Counted from the first letter of the stretch, positions 48,901-60,689 are shown. The stretch: 64,000 nucleotides of DNA from Primula veris (GCA_963682055.1 OY821744.1:6612835-6676834), one strand, 5' to 3'. A program made the numbers and translations. The notes: generated by a model from the sequence alone, not told the origin.

Positions 48901-51900
48901 CCAATGTCAGGCACCAAATTCAAATACTGATTGTTATGATGACAAAACATAGTGTAAGGTCCTTTACTTTATCATTACTCTTACTAAATACAAAAGAATT
49001 AGTACCAAAACCGACAACCCCATGCGTTAAGCTCTTTTATCTTCGCCAAATTTTACATGCTTAGCTAAACTTGTATTCAATTAAAAACGAATTAACACTT
49101 TTATGCAAGTTTTAACTTAATTACAAAAATCCTTAATACTTATTTTAAAAACAGGATTAGATTAGGGCCATTAGGCTGTTTAGCCACAATTATTGTGCCC
49201 CTAATTATGTACGATTGTAAATAAAGCATTACTAGCTTAGCTTAGCTTTTCCCTTCAGTTTTTCAACTGTAATAAGTGTGGCTACTATTGTTCAACATAT
49301 TCGCAATTCAATCGTGAATATATAAACTTTGCGAACTAAATTCAAAAAATAACACGTTTAGCTACGAACAACCTCTGTATCTGAAAGTTGTGATGTAATT
49401 ATTCATCTTTTCTGAATTATGATTTACTTTGGCGAACATACTCCTTCTACATAAACGTCATTATCGCACTCTAGTTGTTTTAGATTTCAACATCAAGTCT
49501 TCAACATGTACAATAAATGTGGTGAAAAATTAAGCCGTGACAGACATTTCAAAACGAATAATAGGAATCTTGGGGATACTTCATTTTTAAGATGTAAAAT
49601 TTAAATACTTAAAAATATCAAAATTACAAAATTACAAAATTGAAAAGTTACAGTATTATGAATTTCACAGTATCCAATTCAATAGTACTCTCTCTATGCC
49701 TGTTAAATACGAATTTTGGAGATACATTCAGTTGTAGGATTTTTGTATATTAAATGTCGAAATTACAAAATATTAAAGTTATTCATAACAACTTCTGACA
49801 TTGGAATTTCGATATTTTTAATCATATTAATTGCACATACTAAAAAGTCCAATAAAATTGCACAGAAGACTACTACAACAACAAAACCAACAGCATATAC
49901 AACTAAGTAGAAGGGAGATTTAGTTTTTGATAAATAATTCTAGTAAACTGCCTTACAAAAAGCAAGTCTTAAGTAAAAATTATAAGAGACCGAACTTCAC
50001 TGTCACTACAAAAAATATTTCCAAATACTTACGACTATATTTGTGACACATTGTTTGGCAACGGATTCCGTGACCGGTTCGTGACGGTTTAGTGGATAGT
50101 AACGCCTTTGCAACAGGTTTATCAATTAGTGATACCTTTGTAACGTCTTTTGGTTTTCACCAAATTAACTTTATTTTGTAGTGTCCACATAATTAAAATA
50201 AAATAACATTTGTTCCGTTCCAAAAAGATGGTCACATTTGTATTTTCATCACTATTAAGAAAAAGTAGTTAAAGTAATTAACATTATTATAATTTACAAA
50301 ATGTGCCCTGTGAATGATATAGATGAATAATAAGTATTAGTTCTTAATTTCTTATCAATGGTCATTTAAGATCTAGTATATATGAAAATTAAAACATAAC
50401 TACCACTTTATAAATGAAAATTAAAGCATGTGGACCATAATTAATAAAAAAAAAAAGTCCTAGGCCATAGTTGCCAAAAGCGGGAAATGAAACAGGTACA
50501 GAAATGTGAAATGTGAAAAAATATGAAAAAAATACACGGGAAATAATAGTAAACAGAAAACGAGAAGCAAAAAGAAGTATTGTAATAACTAATAAAAATG
50601 ATCATTCAGTACATATTTCGAAACTTAATTAACAAAAACTCATGGTTAAAAATCTATTTTAAAGTTAGGTACATATGCTCAATGAAGCTACTTATTTTTA
50701 ACTTTCAAATAAGTTAGGTACATATGCTCAATGAAGCTACTTATTTTTAACTTTCAAACTCACTGATGCTACGTTGATATGTACCAAATCTTAAACAAAA
50801 ACTACAAATTCGGGTTTTTTTTAATTAAGTCCGAAAGTATGTATTAAACAATAACTTTCCCTAAGAAGAAACGAAAGCGGGAAATGCAATAGAAACTTGA
50901 AAAAATGACACTTGAAATAATAGCAAGCGGAAACAATAAGATGGAAGCGGAAAACAGGAAACGAAACATCACTACCACTGTATAAATGAAAAGTGAACCA
51001 TAATTAATAAAAAAAGTAGTAGGGGCCATAATTGCCAAAAGCAGGAAATGAAACAGGTAATGAAGAAAATGAAAAAATTACACGCGAAATAATAGTAAGT
51101 AAGCAGGAACCGAAAAATACGAAGATGTAAAAATGATTATTTATTACAAATTTCCATATACACTTACAATTCATATTATTCAAGGGTATATTAGTAAAAT
51201 TAGAAACATGTAAATTATTCAAACTAATGCTTCATATTTAATTGTTCGTTATAAAACTACGTGCAATTTTGACCTGCCAATAACTTGTATCAAAATCGTC
51301 GTAATGAATTTTTTTAAAAGTTGATCATATAGTTCAAATGTTAAATTTTATGATTAGATTTAAAAAAAAATTATTTCGACAATTTTGATATAAGTTATAA
51401 ATCAATCAAAATTGCGCGTAGTTTCATAACGAACAATCAAATGGAAACGAATGGAGTAATTATTATTAATTGGCACCGAGCGAGTATACAATACTTAATA
51501 TTAATGTCATCACTCATATGTCGATCGATGTTTAAAATAACTAGTTTTGCTGATTGGCTTACATTTATTTATTTCAGTGTAATCATTTTATTACTTTTTG
51601 AGTAAACAAAAAAAGAAGAGAATTACTCACTGAGTGTAGAAATAGAAAGCGAAAGCACCTCTGAGCTCAAACACGACTTTATAAAGAACAAAACCGGTCG
51701 AACCAAACGAAATTGCTCTAAAAACCAGTAACCAAACCGGACTCAAACCGGTCCAACACGGTATCCATAACTCGCCTGATCTAAGTATCGGCCGGTTCGA
51801 ACCGGATGAGAAAAGATATTTAAGGGAGAAAAAAGTGGGGAGATAAATTAGAATAGCACATACACCGACTTGCCATTGGACCCAATATTCTAGTCTCATG

Positions 51901-51932
51901 CTCACATCTTTTGAGTTTTTTATATTTTCCAT
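45977..51932 (-). CDS. Multi-pass membrane protein of a plant family (At1g10660-like), nine exons
   Basis: Minus-strand exons: 51631-51932, 48580-48613 (34 nt), 48293-48475, 47515-47604, 46905-46970, 46699-46790, 46525-46572, 46291-46393 and 45977-45994. Every junction is GT-AG and all phases fit, giving 311 residues. The product reads as a polytopic protein: LEYWVQWQVGVCAILIYLP, LWIPCWTGLSPVWLLVFRA, GAFAFYFYTQ-WTFTLVMIYFA, MLTDIVFWGLLYPLLLP, HSLNAILLVLDSLLN, FAYYVLWTASYITFQW, WPYPFLELATPWAPLW and MALIHIPCYGFYVLL. About seven membrane segments are likely. The order matches plant proteins I remember as At1g10660-like, of unknown function. Start: ATG 51932; ATG 51899 is an alternative. The last exon may instead read through to a stop at 46174 (344 residues). 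I prefer splicing at GTAAGG because relatives end soon after this point. Confidence 0.83.
50004..50183. mobile_element. CACTA-type MITE (180 bp)
   Basis: It starts CACTACAAAAAA and ends TTTTGTAGTG, inverted repeats with the CACTA terminus. Inside, GTGACACATTG and GTAACG motifs recur. The expected 3-bp target duplication is not perfect (TGT against TCC), so assignment rests on the termini. Confidence 0.65.
50662..50758. repeat. 49-bp perfect or near-perfect tandem duplication
   Basis: AGTTAGGTACATATGCTCAA and the following 29 bases occur twice in a row with a 49-bp period. Confidence 0.93.
51239..51439. mobile_element. Fold-back MITE, copy 2
   Basis: It begins TAATTGTTCGTTATAAAACTA and ends TAGTTTCATAACGAACAATC, an inverted pair. 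Internal segments (AAAATTGT/CGTCG, AAAAGTTGATCATATAGTTC) match copy 1 at 39378-39578. Confidence 0.75.
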
Positions 51933-52707
51933 TTTTATTATTGTTTGTGACACTTGAACTTAAATAAATTGAGCTTTATTGAGAGATGTGTGTGTGTGTT
52001 TTGTAATGGTGATTGTTAATTTGTTTTAGTTGGGATTAAATTGAGCTGCTTTTATTGAGATTTGAGAGAGAGGGAAAGAGAATGATGTGGTGGTAGTTGG
52101 ACTTTTTCAATGTTTAATTTTCTCATTTCTGATTTATTGAGTAGTGTATATTATTACTAGTAGTATAATTAAAGCCGGCTGAAGTAGTTTTTATGTATAT
52201 TACAGTGTTTCTAGAAATGTAGTACATGTAGAAATTCGCCATAGCTTAGCTGGACGAAGCGGAAACGAGAATGCCGGCTTGTGTAATGTAAATATTGGTG
52301 AGAATCCGATGCCTTGCAAACCTGAGGCGATTAGTGGGATTATGATTTGAATATGAAAGAGGCTGAATTACATGTTTATATTTTATTATTATTATTATGT
52401 GGGCTGAAAGACTATGATCGTTAGTTTTTCATCAACTTATGTGAAAAATCTCAATATGGAGATGTTGTAGTCATTTTTACGCTATACATTATTTTTCCTT
52501 AATAGACGGTGGTCGAAACCTATAAACTAATGAATTAGACTGGATTAAACATATTAGTTGATAATCAAACGTAATTTAGCGGGAGTAGGCGCTAAGCCGC
52601 TAAATAATATATTTCCACCTGAAAACCCGTGTTACGACTTTTGCAACATTGGTATCCTCAAAAAACCTACTAGTTACTTTCATTGGTATGAGCTGAATAC
52701 AGACATC
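51933..52707. other. Promoter side of the membrane-protein gene and spacer
   Basis: It holds the upstream region and probable 5'UTR of the membrane-protein gene on the minus strand. No further gene was recognised. A short segment near 52244-52320 (GCCATAGCTTAGCTGG...GAGAATCCGATGCC) has a tRNA-like flavour at its ends but lacks the T-loop consensus. Confidence 0.45.
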
Positions 52708-52712
52708 GGTAA

Positions 52713-53402
52713 TGTGACGACCCAGATTTTCAGGAAGGAAATTCTGTGGTGCGGTGTTGTGCGTCAGTCCCACATCGCCCAGATATGAGAGTACCCGTGT
52801 GGTATATGAGCTTAAAGATCCATTTCCTATCAACAAGGCCTTTTAAAGCCGTGCGGCACAACAGCGAGGACGGAACTCCACAGTTAAGCGTGCTTAACTT
52901 GGAGTAGTACCAGGATGGGTGACCCCCTGAGAAGTTGTGCCAAAGCGGACAATATTGTTGATACGGGCGTAGCGGTTCGGTCCGTGGGGCCGGATCGTTA
53001 CGGATGGTATCAGAGCCTCTATCTGGCCGGAAATGTGGGGACTAGCACGTGTGTGTAGACCCCTGAAGGACAACGTGCCCGACGAGGACGTCGTGCCTAA
53101 AGGGAGGGTGATTGTGACGACCCAGATTTCCAGGAAGGAAATTCTGTGGTGCGGTGTTGTGCGTCAGTCCCACATCGCCCAGATATGAGAGTACCCGTGT
53201 GGTATATGAGCTTAAAGATCCATTTCCTATCAACAAGGCCTTTTAAAGCCGTGTGGCACAACAGCGAGGACGGAACTCCACAGTTAAGCGTGCTTAACTT
53301 GGAGTAGTACCAGGATGGGTGACCCCCTGGGAAGTTGTGCCAAAGCGGACAATATTGTTGATACGGGCGTAGCGGTTCTGTCCGTGGGGCCGGATCGTTA
53401 CA
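52713..53402 (+). mobile_element. Complete Cassandra-type TRIM retrotransposon
   Basis: Two 290-bp LTRs (52713-53002 and 53113-53402) begin TGTGACGACC and end GTTACG/GTTACA. They flank a 110-bp interior with a tRNA-iMet primer-binding site TGGTATCAGAGC (53005-53016) and a purine-rich tract AAAGGGAGGGTGA before the second LTR. The 5-bp target duplications GGTAA (52708-52712 and 53403-53407) are identical. Each LTR carries a 5S rRNA-like segment. There is no coding capacity. All these traits define the Cassandra family of plant terminal-repeat retrotransposons in miniature. The two LTRs differ at only a few bases, so insertion is fairly recent. Confidence 0.96.
52845..52950 (+). other. 5S rRNA-like segment in the left Cassandra LTR
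   Basis: GTTAAGCGTGCTT, GGAGTAGTACCAGGATGGG and TGACCCCCTGAGAAGT follow the order of the 3' half of plant 5S rRNA, including its internal RNA polymerase III promoter elements. The duplicate is at about 53245-53350. This is an LTR component, not a ribosomal gene. Confidence 0.88.
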
Positions 53403-53407
53403 GGTAA

Positions 53408-55899
53408 TTTGATGCACAAACATTATTAACATATCTGAGCTGCGGTTTACCTTTCTGTGGGGGCACATCTTTGTTGTTTGTCCCTTTAAGGAGATAAGTT
53501 TTTTTTTTTTTTTTTTTTATGTAAACACCTGGGGGTATGTTAAGCACTGGTTTTGTTTTTTTGTTTGGCTTTTTGTGGTTTGTTTTTTGTGGGAATATGA
53601 TTTTATAGGAGATGATTTTGAATGATAAGTTCATTTATAGGAGATGATTTTGAATGGTCTGTTCATTTAAAATTTTAAATTCACCTATGAATTTGTACCA
53701 AGTTCAATTACTTTCAATATAAAATCACGGATAATGAACTGTTTCAATATAATATGCAACTGGTTTCTTATTTTATTATTTTAATTTTAAAATTAACGGT
53801 TTAACGCATGACAAGTATAAAAAGTTATGGTATTATATGAATCGGTCATAGGTAATATACATGTTGTTTTCGAAAAATCTATAATTACCAATAAAAAGCA
53901 GCAAATGGAGGGGAACTAGCAAGAAAAAGCAGATCAAACCAGCAGTTTTGATATGCTGATTTAGTCTGGACCAAATTTTAACTGTTTGTAAGGAGTACAA
54001 GCCACTTTCATTATGTTTATTATAGTAGTACACTACCTGTACATAGCTACCCTTGATTTGCCAACTTCATTGAAGAACTCGTAATCACCGCTAGCTACTC
54101 TAATAACACATGCATTTATATCAAAATAAAATAAAAATGCACACATATGTATTAAATCATTGCCTAACCATAAATGATAAATGAGAGGGCTAATTTTTTA
54201 TATAATAAAAATTTATACCTTATATGAAGTTATTTTACGGAATGAGATGATAAAACATTAAAATTTAACAGTTTCGATCAAAATACATAAAAAAAAATCT
54301 ACTTTTTCGTCGATTTTTTTTCAAAATGGGAGGTTGCAGCCCCCGACTAGTAGTATTATTACTTTTGTAAAAACGCTCCACATCAAAATTTGATTAATGC
54401 AAATTTTCACGGTTTCACGACGGAAACATAAATATGTGTATTGTTTTTTTTCGAGAGACGTATAATGACATGTTTTGGATTATTGCATGTATATTAAAGG
54501 GACATATAAACGTCCGCAAACTAGGTGTGATGTAAAAAAAATACTTTGCAAATCACATTTGTTGGATGGCTATAAACAAACTGGAGTTGAAAATCTCGGG
54601 TTATTTCAACTTCAGCTCATTGTATATGTTAGTTGATATATTATACTATTTTTATTGCGTGTACAATGAATGTTACAAACTCAGAAAGTATGGGTTTTCC
54701 GATAAGCACCGAAAACCATTGGGATTTTAAAAACTCAGAAAGACAGAAAGTACTCAAAATTCAGAATTTAGTAGCGTGACACAAAATGATTAATTTGTAA
54801 ATGGAGGGAAATAAACTGCTATAACTTTAAATTTTACACAAAATTTACACCTTCCCATCACAGTGTGATCTTGTTACCTTCCCATCATAGTGTCATCTTG
54901 TTTATGTGATAATAGATTGATTACCATTAGACACCAGATCACCACAATACCACTACTATTACTTTGTAAATATCGAACCAGAACTAGCAGGAGTTATGTA
55001 ATCCTCATTTATGCATAATCTCAAAATGAACGCAGAAAGGAATGTTTTTCGAATGAAGTCCTAACTGCAATTCTTACATATAATAGCAACTAATGATGTG
55101 GATCAATCCGAAATTCAGTAATATAAGAAACATAGTTAAGCTCACAGAAATTTAACACGCCAAGTATCAAAAACTAATCAAACTCAGAACGTGTTATGTC
55201 ATATTTCTGTCTAATCACCAAACTAATAGTCGAAAAGAAGAACATCGACTATAAAAGTTACATCCACATACTGGAATTTTTTGCCAAAATAGATTTCCAC
55301 TCAAGGGCACGACTACAATACCAGTAAATATACATCTTCATTGAAAATAGAAGGGATCACTAAATTCGAATCATTCAACTCACATTTAACCTACAATTCA
55401 GAAATCAAACAAAATAGCATGGTAAAGGAACCGCAACTTAACCCAAAGTGTAACCAGAACATAGACATACACAGCATCTAAAAACATGTTCAAATAAGGA
55501 CTCATTAAAGTTAAAAAGGTTCCACTTATAGGAATTCAAACATGAAAAAAGATATCAAAACTCATGGAACTCGGACATTTTGAATCGTCACTAGAGACCA
55601 AGAATACCACCAAATCACAGAACTAAATTGTTCATAAAAGTAGAGCAGTGAAATAAAAGCCATAACAAGCAGATTCGATCTAATTACACTAACACCATTT
55701 CCAGTTTTCTATTCAAGATATGATCACAATACCACCAAATATACCCCCTTATTCACAGTCTTAGTAAACTGATATATTCAGCAACATCACCTCTAACTCA
55801 TTAGCAGCCCCTAAATCCAACTACAATTCAGAAATAGAACCAGACACCATGATATTACAATTACTGGTCGCAAACGTCAATTACTAAACCGGACCAAGG
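53408..55899. other. Intergenic and 3' flank of the exonuclease-like gene
   Basis: No gene recognised. Short tandem duplications occur: a 32-bp unit with ATAGGAGATGATTTTGAATG near 53606-53665, and a 27-bp unit CCTTCCCATCA.AGTGT.ATCTTG near 54850-54902. A long T-run lies near 53500-53518. The stretch just below 55900 is probably the 3'UTR of the exonuclease-like gene. Confidence 0.5.
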
Positions 55900-58800
55900 C
55901 TAATGAATACCTTTCTTCTTGTTACTCTTCTTTCCAGCCAAACCAGCACCTTTCTTCTCACTTTTCATTTCCATCAGCTTCGCCCCAATCGAATAACAGA
56001 GGTACGCATCATACACGGTATACATCACTTTCTCGTGTGACAACTCTCCCCACCACTTGTGCAGCGGGTACCACTTCACCTTCTCCGGCCTATCAACATA
56101 CCAGCTCCTCCCCATCACAGCCATCCCCAGCTTGTCCAGATCGTACCGCCTAAAATCAAACATCTGTCCATTCTCCAGCACCTCCTCAGCCACCTCGCCG
56201 AGCTCCATTATGTTCGAAAACCTCATCTCAATGTCCTTAAAGAGCTTATTTGCGACAGTTTTCATGTTCATACCTATTAGCATAATACAGTGATTAGGAC
56301 TTTTTTTAATGGATTTGGAGAACAAGTTTAATTACAACATAGATTAGAATTAATTTTATCATTGCTCTAAAAGTTATTGGTCGGACTCTACTCTATAAAG
56401 ACTCATTTGCCATGTAATTAACACCATGATATCATATCAATAATATTACTCTCCTTATACTCTACAAAATTATCTCTATCCCTTTACTTATTTAACAATA
56501 CCAATGGCGATGACGCGTGGGTCCGCAAAGAAGTGGTGGAGGGGGAGCTCAGCATCTGGAACGTCGTAAGAGGCAGGGAGCTCGACGATAAGGCAATGTG
56601 AGCCCATACATAGAGTCATGAGTTCGTAACGCGAGTCTGGCGTTCCTTTTTTTTCGTAGTGGGTCTGGCGGTCAATGGTGACTCCAACAATGATCTTTTC
56701 GCTTTTCCTGTGGCAACGGAGCACCTCGCGTATCCACCTGGAAAATTAAACCAAACTTCATTATGATTTACTGCTCTGTTGCTCAAGTACCACTTGGACT
56801 ACTAAAATCACCTTAATAAAATTTCAGCCTCGATCTTAAAATGGACTCTGAAAACAACAACTAAATGTCAAACTTCCAAATTCAAGTCCTTGTTAGCAAC
56901 TATAACTAATTAGTGCAATCACGCGCCTCAATACAGCAACTTATCATGGAAAAGTACTATTTGAATATACTCAGATACTAGTTTGATAGGAAGTTGGAAG
57001 TATAAACAAACCGAATCCATTTTCACATAAAATAAATATCTGAGCAAAACAAAATTAACAGTCCGATGACAATAACTAGTATTATACTTGTACTTAATTA
57101 AACCATTAAGCACCGTCAACATTTAGACATCATTTTAGTGGCATTAATTAAATCCTTAATCTCGATATTATCTCCGAAACAGCGCACAAAAATTCAAATA
57201 TCTCAAAGAAACCCACAATAGTTTGGAGTGAATACTTTTAACAACTCAAAGTTAATTAACTAATTAAACAATTGAGTAAACCAAAACAAACTACTATTTC
57301 AATTCGAACTTAAGAAGTAAGTAGATAATATAGAGTTTGAGAAAATCGAATGCATAGAGCAATTAACTTATAACATGGTTAAAATTAACTACACTAATAA
57401 ATATTATTATAAATGGAATACAAACTCTTGCTTAGAGTTTAAACACAGTATCGGAACACACTTGAAAGGCGGAAATAACTAATAAAATCCGCTTTCACCT
57501 ATTCACACACATCTATATGAATATTCGACTAATCCAAACACATCTCTACTCAGTCACAAAGAGCAACTAATAATTAAATGTGCGAAAAATCTACAATAAT
57601 TTTATGGAACAGTACTGAAACTTTGAACTGGAGTCTAAAAACAGAAGTGGAAGTTGGAACACAACTAAAAGATGGAAAATACGACTATTAAATACGTTTT
57701 CACCTATTTAAGCAGATATTTAGGAATATCTGAGTAAACCAGACACATCACTACTCATTCACATAGAGCAACTAATAATTAAATGTTTAAAAATATAAAA
57801 TAACTGACTCGAACAGTGAAACTCTTAATTAAAGTCTTAAAATAGAATAGGAAAACAATAAAAAGATGGAAAATACTAATTAAATCCGTTTTCACCAACG
57901 GACAGCTATTTAGGAATATTTAACTAATCCAAACACATCGCTACTCATTCACAAAGAGCAGCTATGATAAAATGTTGAAAAATATTAAATAACTGACTGC
58001 AACACTGAAACTCTTAATTAGAGCCAAAAAAACAAAATTGAAGCACAATTAAAACATATTTAAAAAAAAAAAAAGGCTAGTTGAACTCGTTTTTACATAT
58101 ATTTGTAGATTTACTTAGCAAAATGATTATGTATAACCAAAGACTAATTTAACTTCCTTTTCACCTAACCTTGTAGATTTACTTGGAAATTTTTTGATGT
58201 ATAAGTATAAAACACACTAATTAACATCCTTTTCAGCTACATCCGTAGATATAGTTAGCAAAATAATGACATACAAAAAAAATACTAATTAACTTCTTTT
58301 TCAGCTATTTACTTAGCAAAATATTAATATTAGAAAGAGGCTAACTAACTTCCCTTTTCACCTAAATTTGTAGATTTACTTAGCAAAACATTAATATAAT
58401 AAACAACTAATTAAATTTGTTTTCACCTACATTTGTCGATTTACTCAGCAAAATATTAATATGAAAAAAAAAAAGGACTAATTAACTTCCTTTTCACCTA
58501 CATTTGTAGATTTACTCAGAAAAATATAAATACAATATTGATAAATAAAAAAGACTAATTTAACTTCCTTTCACCTGCATTTGTAGAGACTTACTTAGCA
58601 AATATTACTACTACTAATAAAAATAATAATCTAATCAATATCGTTTTCAGTTTTCACGGTTTCAACTTCATTTGTATATATCATTTTATTATAATAAGTC
58701 AAGCCAAGTCAAATGAGGCCGCTCAATTTAGCCATTTTTTTTTTCAAAAATACCCCTACACATTTATATTAATTACAATAATATCATACTCTCATAAAAA

Positions 58801-59153
58801 TATAAAAAATAAAAACTAATAAAACTATTTATACCTCTTTAACAACCAAACATTTTTTTAAATCTTAAAATATGTTTTTTTTTATTATCCACGTATTTAT
58901 ATCGTAACTATATATATTTTCTATATTTTTATTGCATTACGAGCCGCACATGCAACGCGTGTGGCACGATTAGTAGTGTGTGTGTATATATATATATAGC
59001 GGTGATGACGTGGGAGTAGGAGAAGAGGGTGAGGATACGGTGGTTGTCCACATGGACGGTGTAGGCCCGTAGATTTCCGTCGCAAGTCCCAAGATCGACG
59101 GTCCATCCATGACATCCGTCGATCATCTGAAGCTTCTCGATCGTCAACTCCAT
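55900..59153 (-). pseudogene. Degenerate WRN/RNase D-like 3'-5' exonuclease gene, three exons
   Basis: Minus-strand exons: exon 1 from ATG 59153, exon 2 56502-56737 and exon 3 55900-56273. The exon 2/3 junction is clean (ATTG|GTATTG ... AATAG|GT). Exon 2 begins in phase 2 (WIREVLRCH...). In exon 1 the ancestral junction would fall after ACC GC at 58999, but the next bases are TATATATA, not GT. The only in-phase GT I found is at 58956 (GC|GTTGCATG), giving 268 residues with an odd insert. The fold matches plant WRN-exo-like proteins: ELMTLCMGSHCLIVELP, LHHFFADPRVIAIG, FRRYDLDKLGMAVMG and VMYTVYDAYLCYSIGAKL. The DEDD residues are mostly lost: DxE reads TID and the second Asp region reads MKT; only the last Asp (VYDAY) remains. 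It is probably inactive as a nuclease. It may still be expressed, so pseudogene is a judgement. Confidence 0.72.
56738..58956 (-). other. Intron 1 of the exonuclease-like gene, dominated by tandem repeats
   Basis: A 2.2-kb intron. From about 57470 to 58060 three units of about 190-200 bp repeat GTTTTCACCTATT, AGGAATAT, CCAAACACATC, CTACTCATTCACAAAGAGCA and CTGAAACTCTTAATTA. From about 58060 to 58690 a shorter unit of 55-75 bp repeats ACTAATTAACTTCCTTTTCA, CCTACATTTGTAGATTTACT and AGCAAAATATTAAT about eight times. Confidence 0.82.
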
Positions 59154-59684
59154 TTTCGTCTCCTCAGTTTTATTGATTTCGTGCTCTCCAAGCTTTAAGA
59201 GGAGTGAGATAGTAGAAAAAGTGAGTGTATGGTTAATTTATAGTACTATATATTCTGTTTGTTTTATAGCAAGGGCTAATGGATGACTGGCACGTGGCAT
59301 TATAATGAAGTGTCGGCCCCGCGGAGACCGAGGCGGTTTGCACGAGATATAATCGGGTGTGACCGGAAACGATGATATATCTCAATCCGTTATTTTCGTG
59401 AGTTGTTGTTTGATTGCGTGATTCATAGTATCGTGAGTATAAATTGGAATGAAATAGCGAACGGAAGCTTTATTTTAATATTGTTTTAATGTAAAATGGA
59501 TGTAAAGTAAACATAAATTAATTGTTCGGGTGTTTGGTTGAATGCAAATCTTCTACCCCTGTTTTCTAACATTTTTCGTGTCCTCTTACTTATTTTCACT
59601 CAAATTTTAAATTTTCACAACTTGTTCACCAAATTTATAAGCTTTTATATTATATTGTATTCAAAATTTAAAATATTTGGACAT
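59154..59684. other. Upstream region of the exonuclease-like gene, with a dispersed repeat
   Basis: Probable promoter side of the exonuclease-like gene; a TATA-like segment is near 59235-59250 on the minus strand. Bases about 59548-59690 are copy 2 of the repeat seen at 44758-44895. No gene was seen. Confidence 0.5.
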
Positions 59685-59896
59685 TGTTGTAATACACTAT
59701 TAGCTATGCATTTAGGGAGACAGAAGTAGAGAGAGAGGGGGAACAGTATAGTCTTTTATTATCAATGAATATGAATGTATATGAATGTATATAAAATACA
59801 AGATCCCTAGCCCTCTTTATATAGATAGAGAGTTAGGGTTACAAGCCCATCTGGGCCCATTAAGTAAAAACCCAAGAGTCCAATAATCTTACAACA
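59685..59896 (-). repeat. 3' LTR of the copia element (212 bp)
   Basis: On the minus strand it runs from TGTTGTAAGATTATTGG to TAGTGTATTACAACA, with inverted 8-bp ends TGTTGTAA/TTACAACA. It holds a TATA-like CTATATAAAGAGGG and a poly(A)-signal-like AATAAAAGAC, in the expected order. Confidence 0.88.
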
Positions 59897-59905
59897 CTCC
59901 CCCTT

Positions 59906-60660
59906 TGGACGTCTTGAATTCTTCGTCTTCATGCAGTCGATCTGAGTCGAGTTCATTCGCAGTGCTAAACACATAAAAAACCTTAAGGCCGGAAAACCCA
60001 GTGTGGGACAAAACCGGTACCTAGGAGAAACTGTGTAGCCGAATGATATAGGCCGAAATTCTATGTAATTAACTAACCATAAAACAGTGTGCCTCATCAA
60101 AACCTTGCCGGAGCAAACCCAATGGGAAAATCTCTGATCGAAGGAAAAAGAGTGCAACAGTGGTAGTAGTAGGGAATCAACCACAAAACAGGTGCCTCAT
60201 CAAAACCTTGCTAGAGTAAACCCAGTGGGAAAAATCTCTAGTCGAAGGACAAAAGAGTACACAGTGGTAAGAAGTATACAACCGGATACTCCCCCTAATT
60301 TCGGCAATCTTAAGTGAGATATGATGGGAACGTGTCTCGCTAAAAACCTTGCCAAGGAAAACCCAGTGGGAAAAAACCTTGGTCTAAGGACAAAAAGAGT
60401 ACACGGGCATGCGACTGGATGCTCCCCCTCACTTGCACACGACAGGGTGCGAGGATTTCGACTAAGTAGTAATTAGTGCAATAAGCATTCACATGGATGC
60501 TCCCCCTCACTTGCACACGACAGGGTGCAATGATTTCATATTCCAAGAAAGAGTACGTGCATTCGACTAGATGCTTCATTTACTTGCACACGACTGGATG
60601 CAAGAAAATCTAACGTGAAATAGAACGAGCATTCGACAAGATGCTCTTAAACTTCATATG
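59906..60660 (-). repeat. Post-pol region of the copia element with two internal repeat families
   Basis: Family A: about 80-bp units at 60089-60170, 60192-60275 and 60334-60405. On the plus strand they read CTCATCAAAACCTTGC, AACCCAGTGGGAAAA and TCGAAGGACAAAAGAGT with variations. Family B: about 85-bp units between 60412 and 60640 with GGATGCTCCCCCTCACTTGC and ACACGACAGGGTGC. I have seen similar units after pol in plant copia elements; their role is unknown to me. Confidence 0.75.
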
Positions 60661-60689
60661 TGAAGATTTATTTCGGTGAAAAATGCTAA

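Larger units (their letters stand above)
48614..51630 (-). other. Intron 1 of the membrane-protein gene, with MITEs and duplications
   Basis: A 3.0-kb intron. It contains a CACTA-type MITE (50004-50183), a 49-bp tandem duplication (50662-50758), a related pair of about 150-bp segments (about 50386-50560 and 50960-51120, both with TTAATAAAAAA, GGCCATA, TTGCCAAAAGC and GGAAATGAAACAGGTA), and a fold-back MITE (51239-51439). Confidence 0.75.

Noticed and set aside
52244..52320. Possible tRNA gene
   Set aside because: The ends look tRNA-like, but there is no T-loop GGTTCGA box and no cloverleaf could be drawn.
52845..53350. 5S rRNA genes (two copies)
   Set aside because: The 5S-like cores lie in both LTRs of a complete Cassandra element, are partial and diverged, and share the LTR boundaries and target duplication. 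They are not genuine 5S genes.
53097..53468. Minus-strand frame across the Cassandra right LTR
   Set aside because: It is antisense to the LTR and 5S-like region, with no protein similarity recognised.
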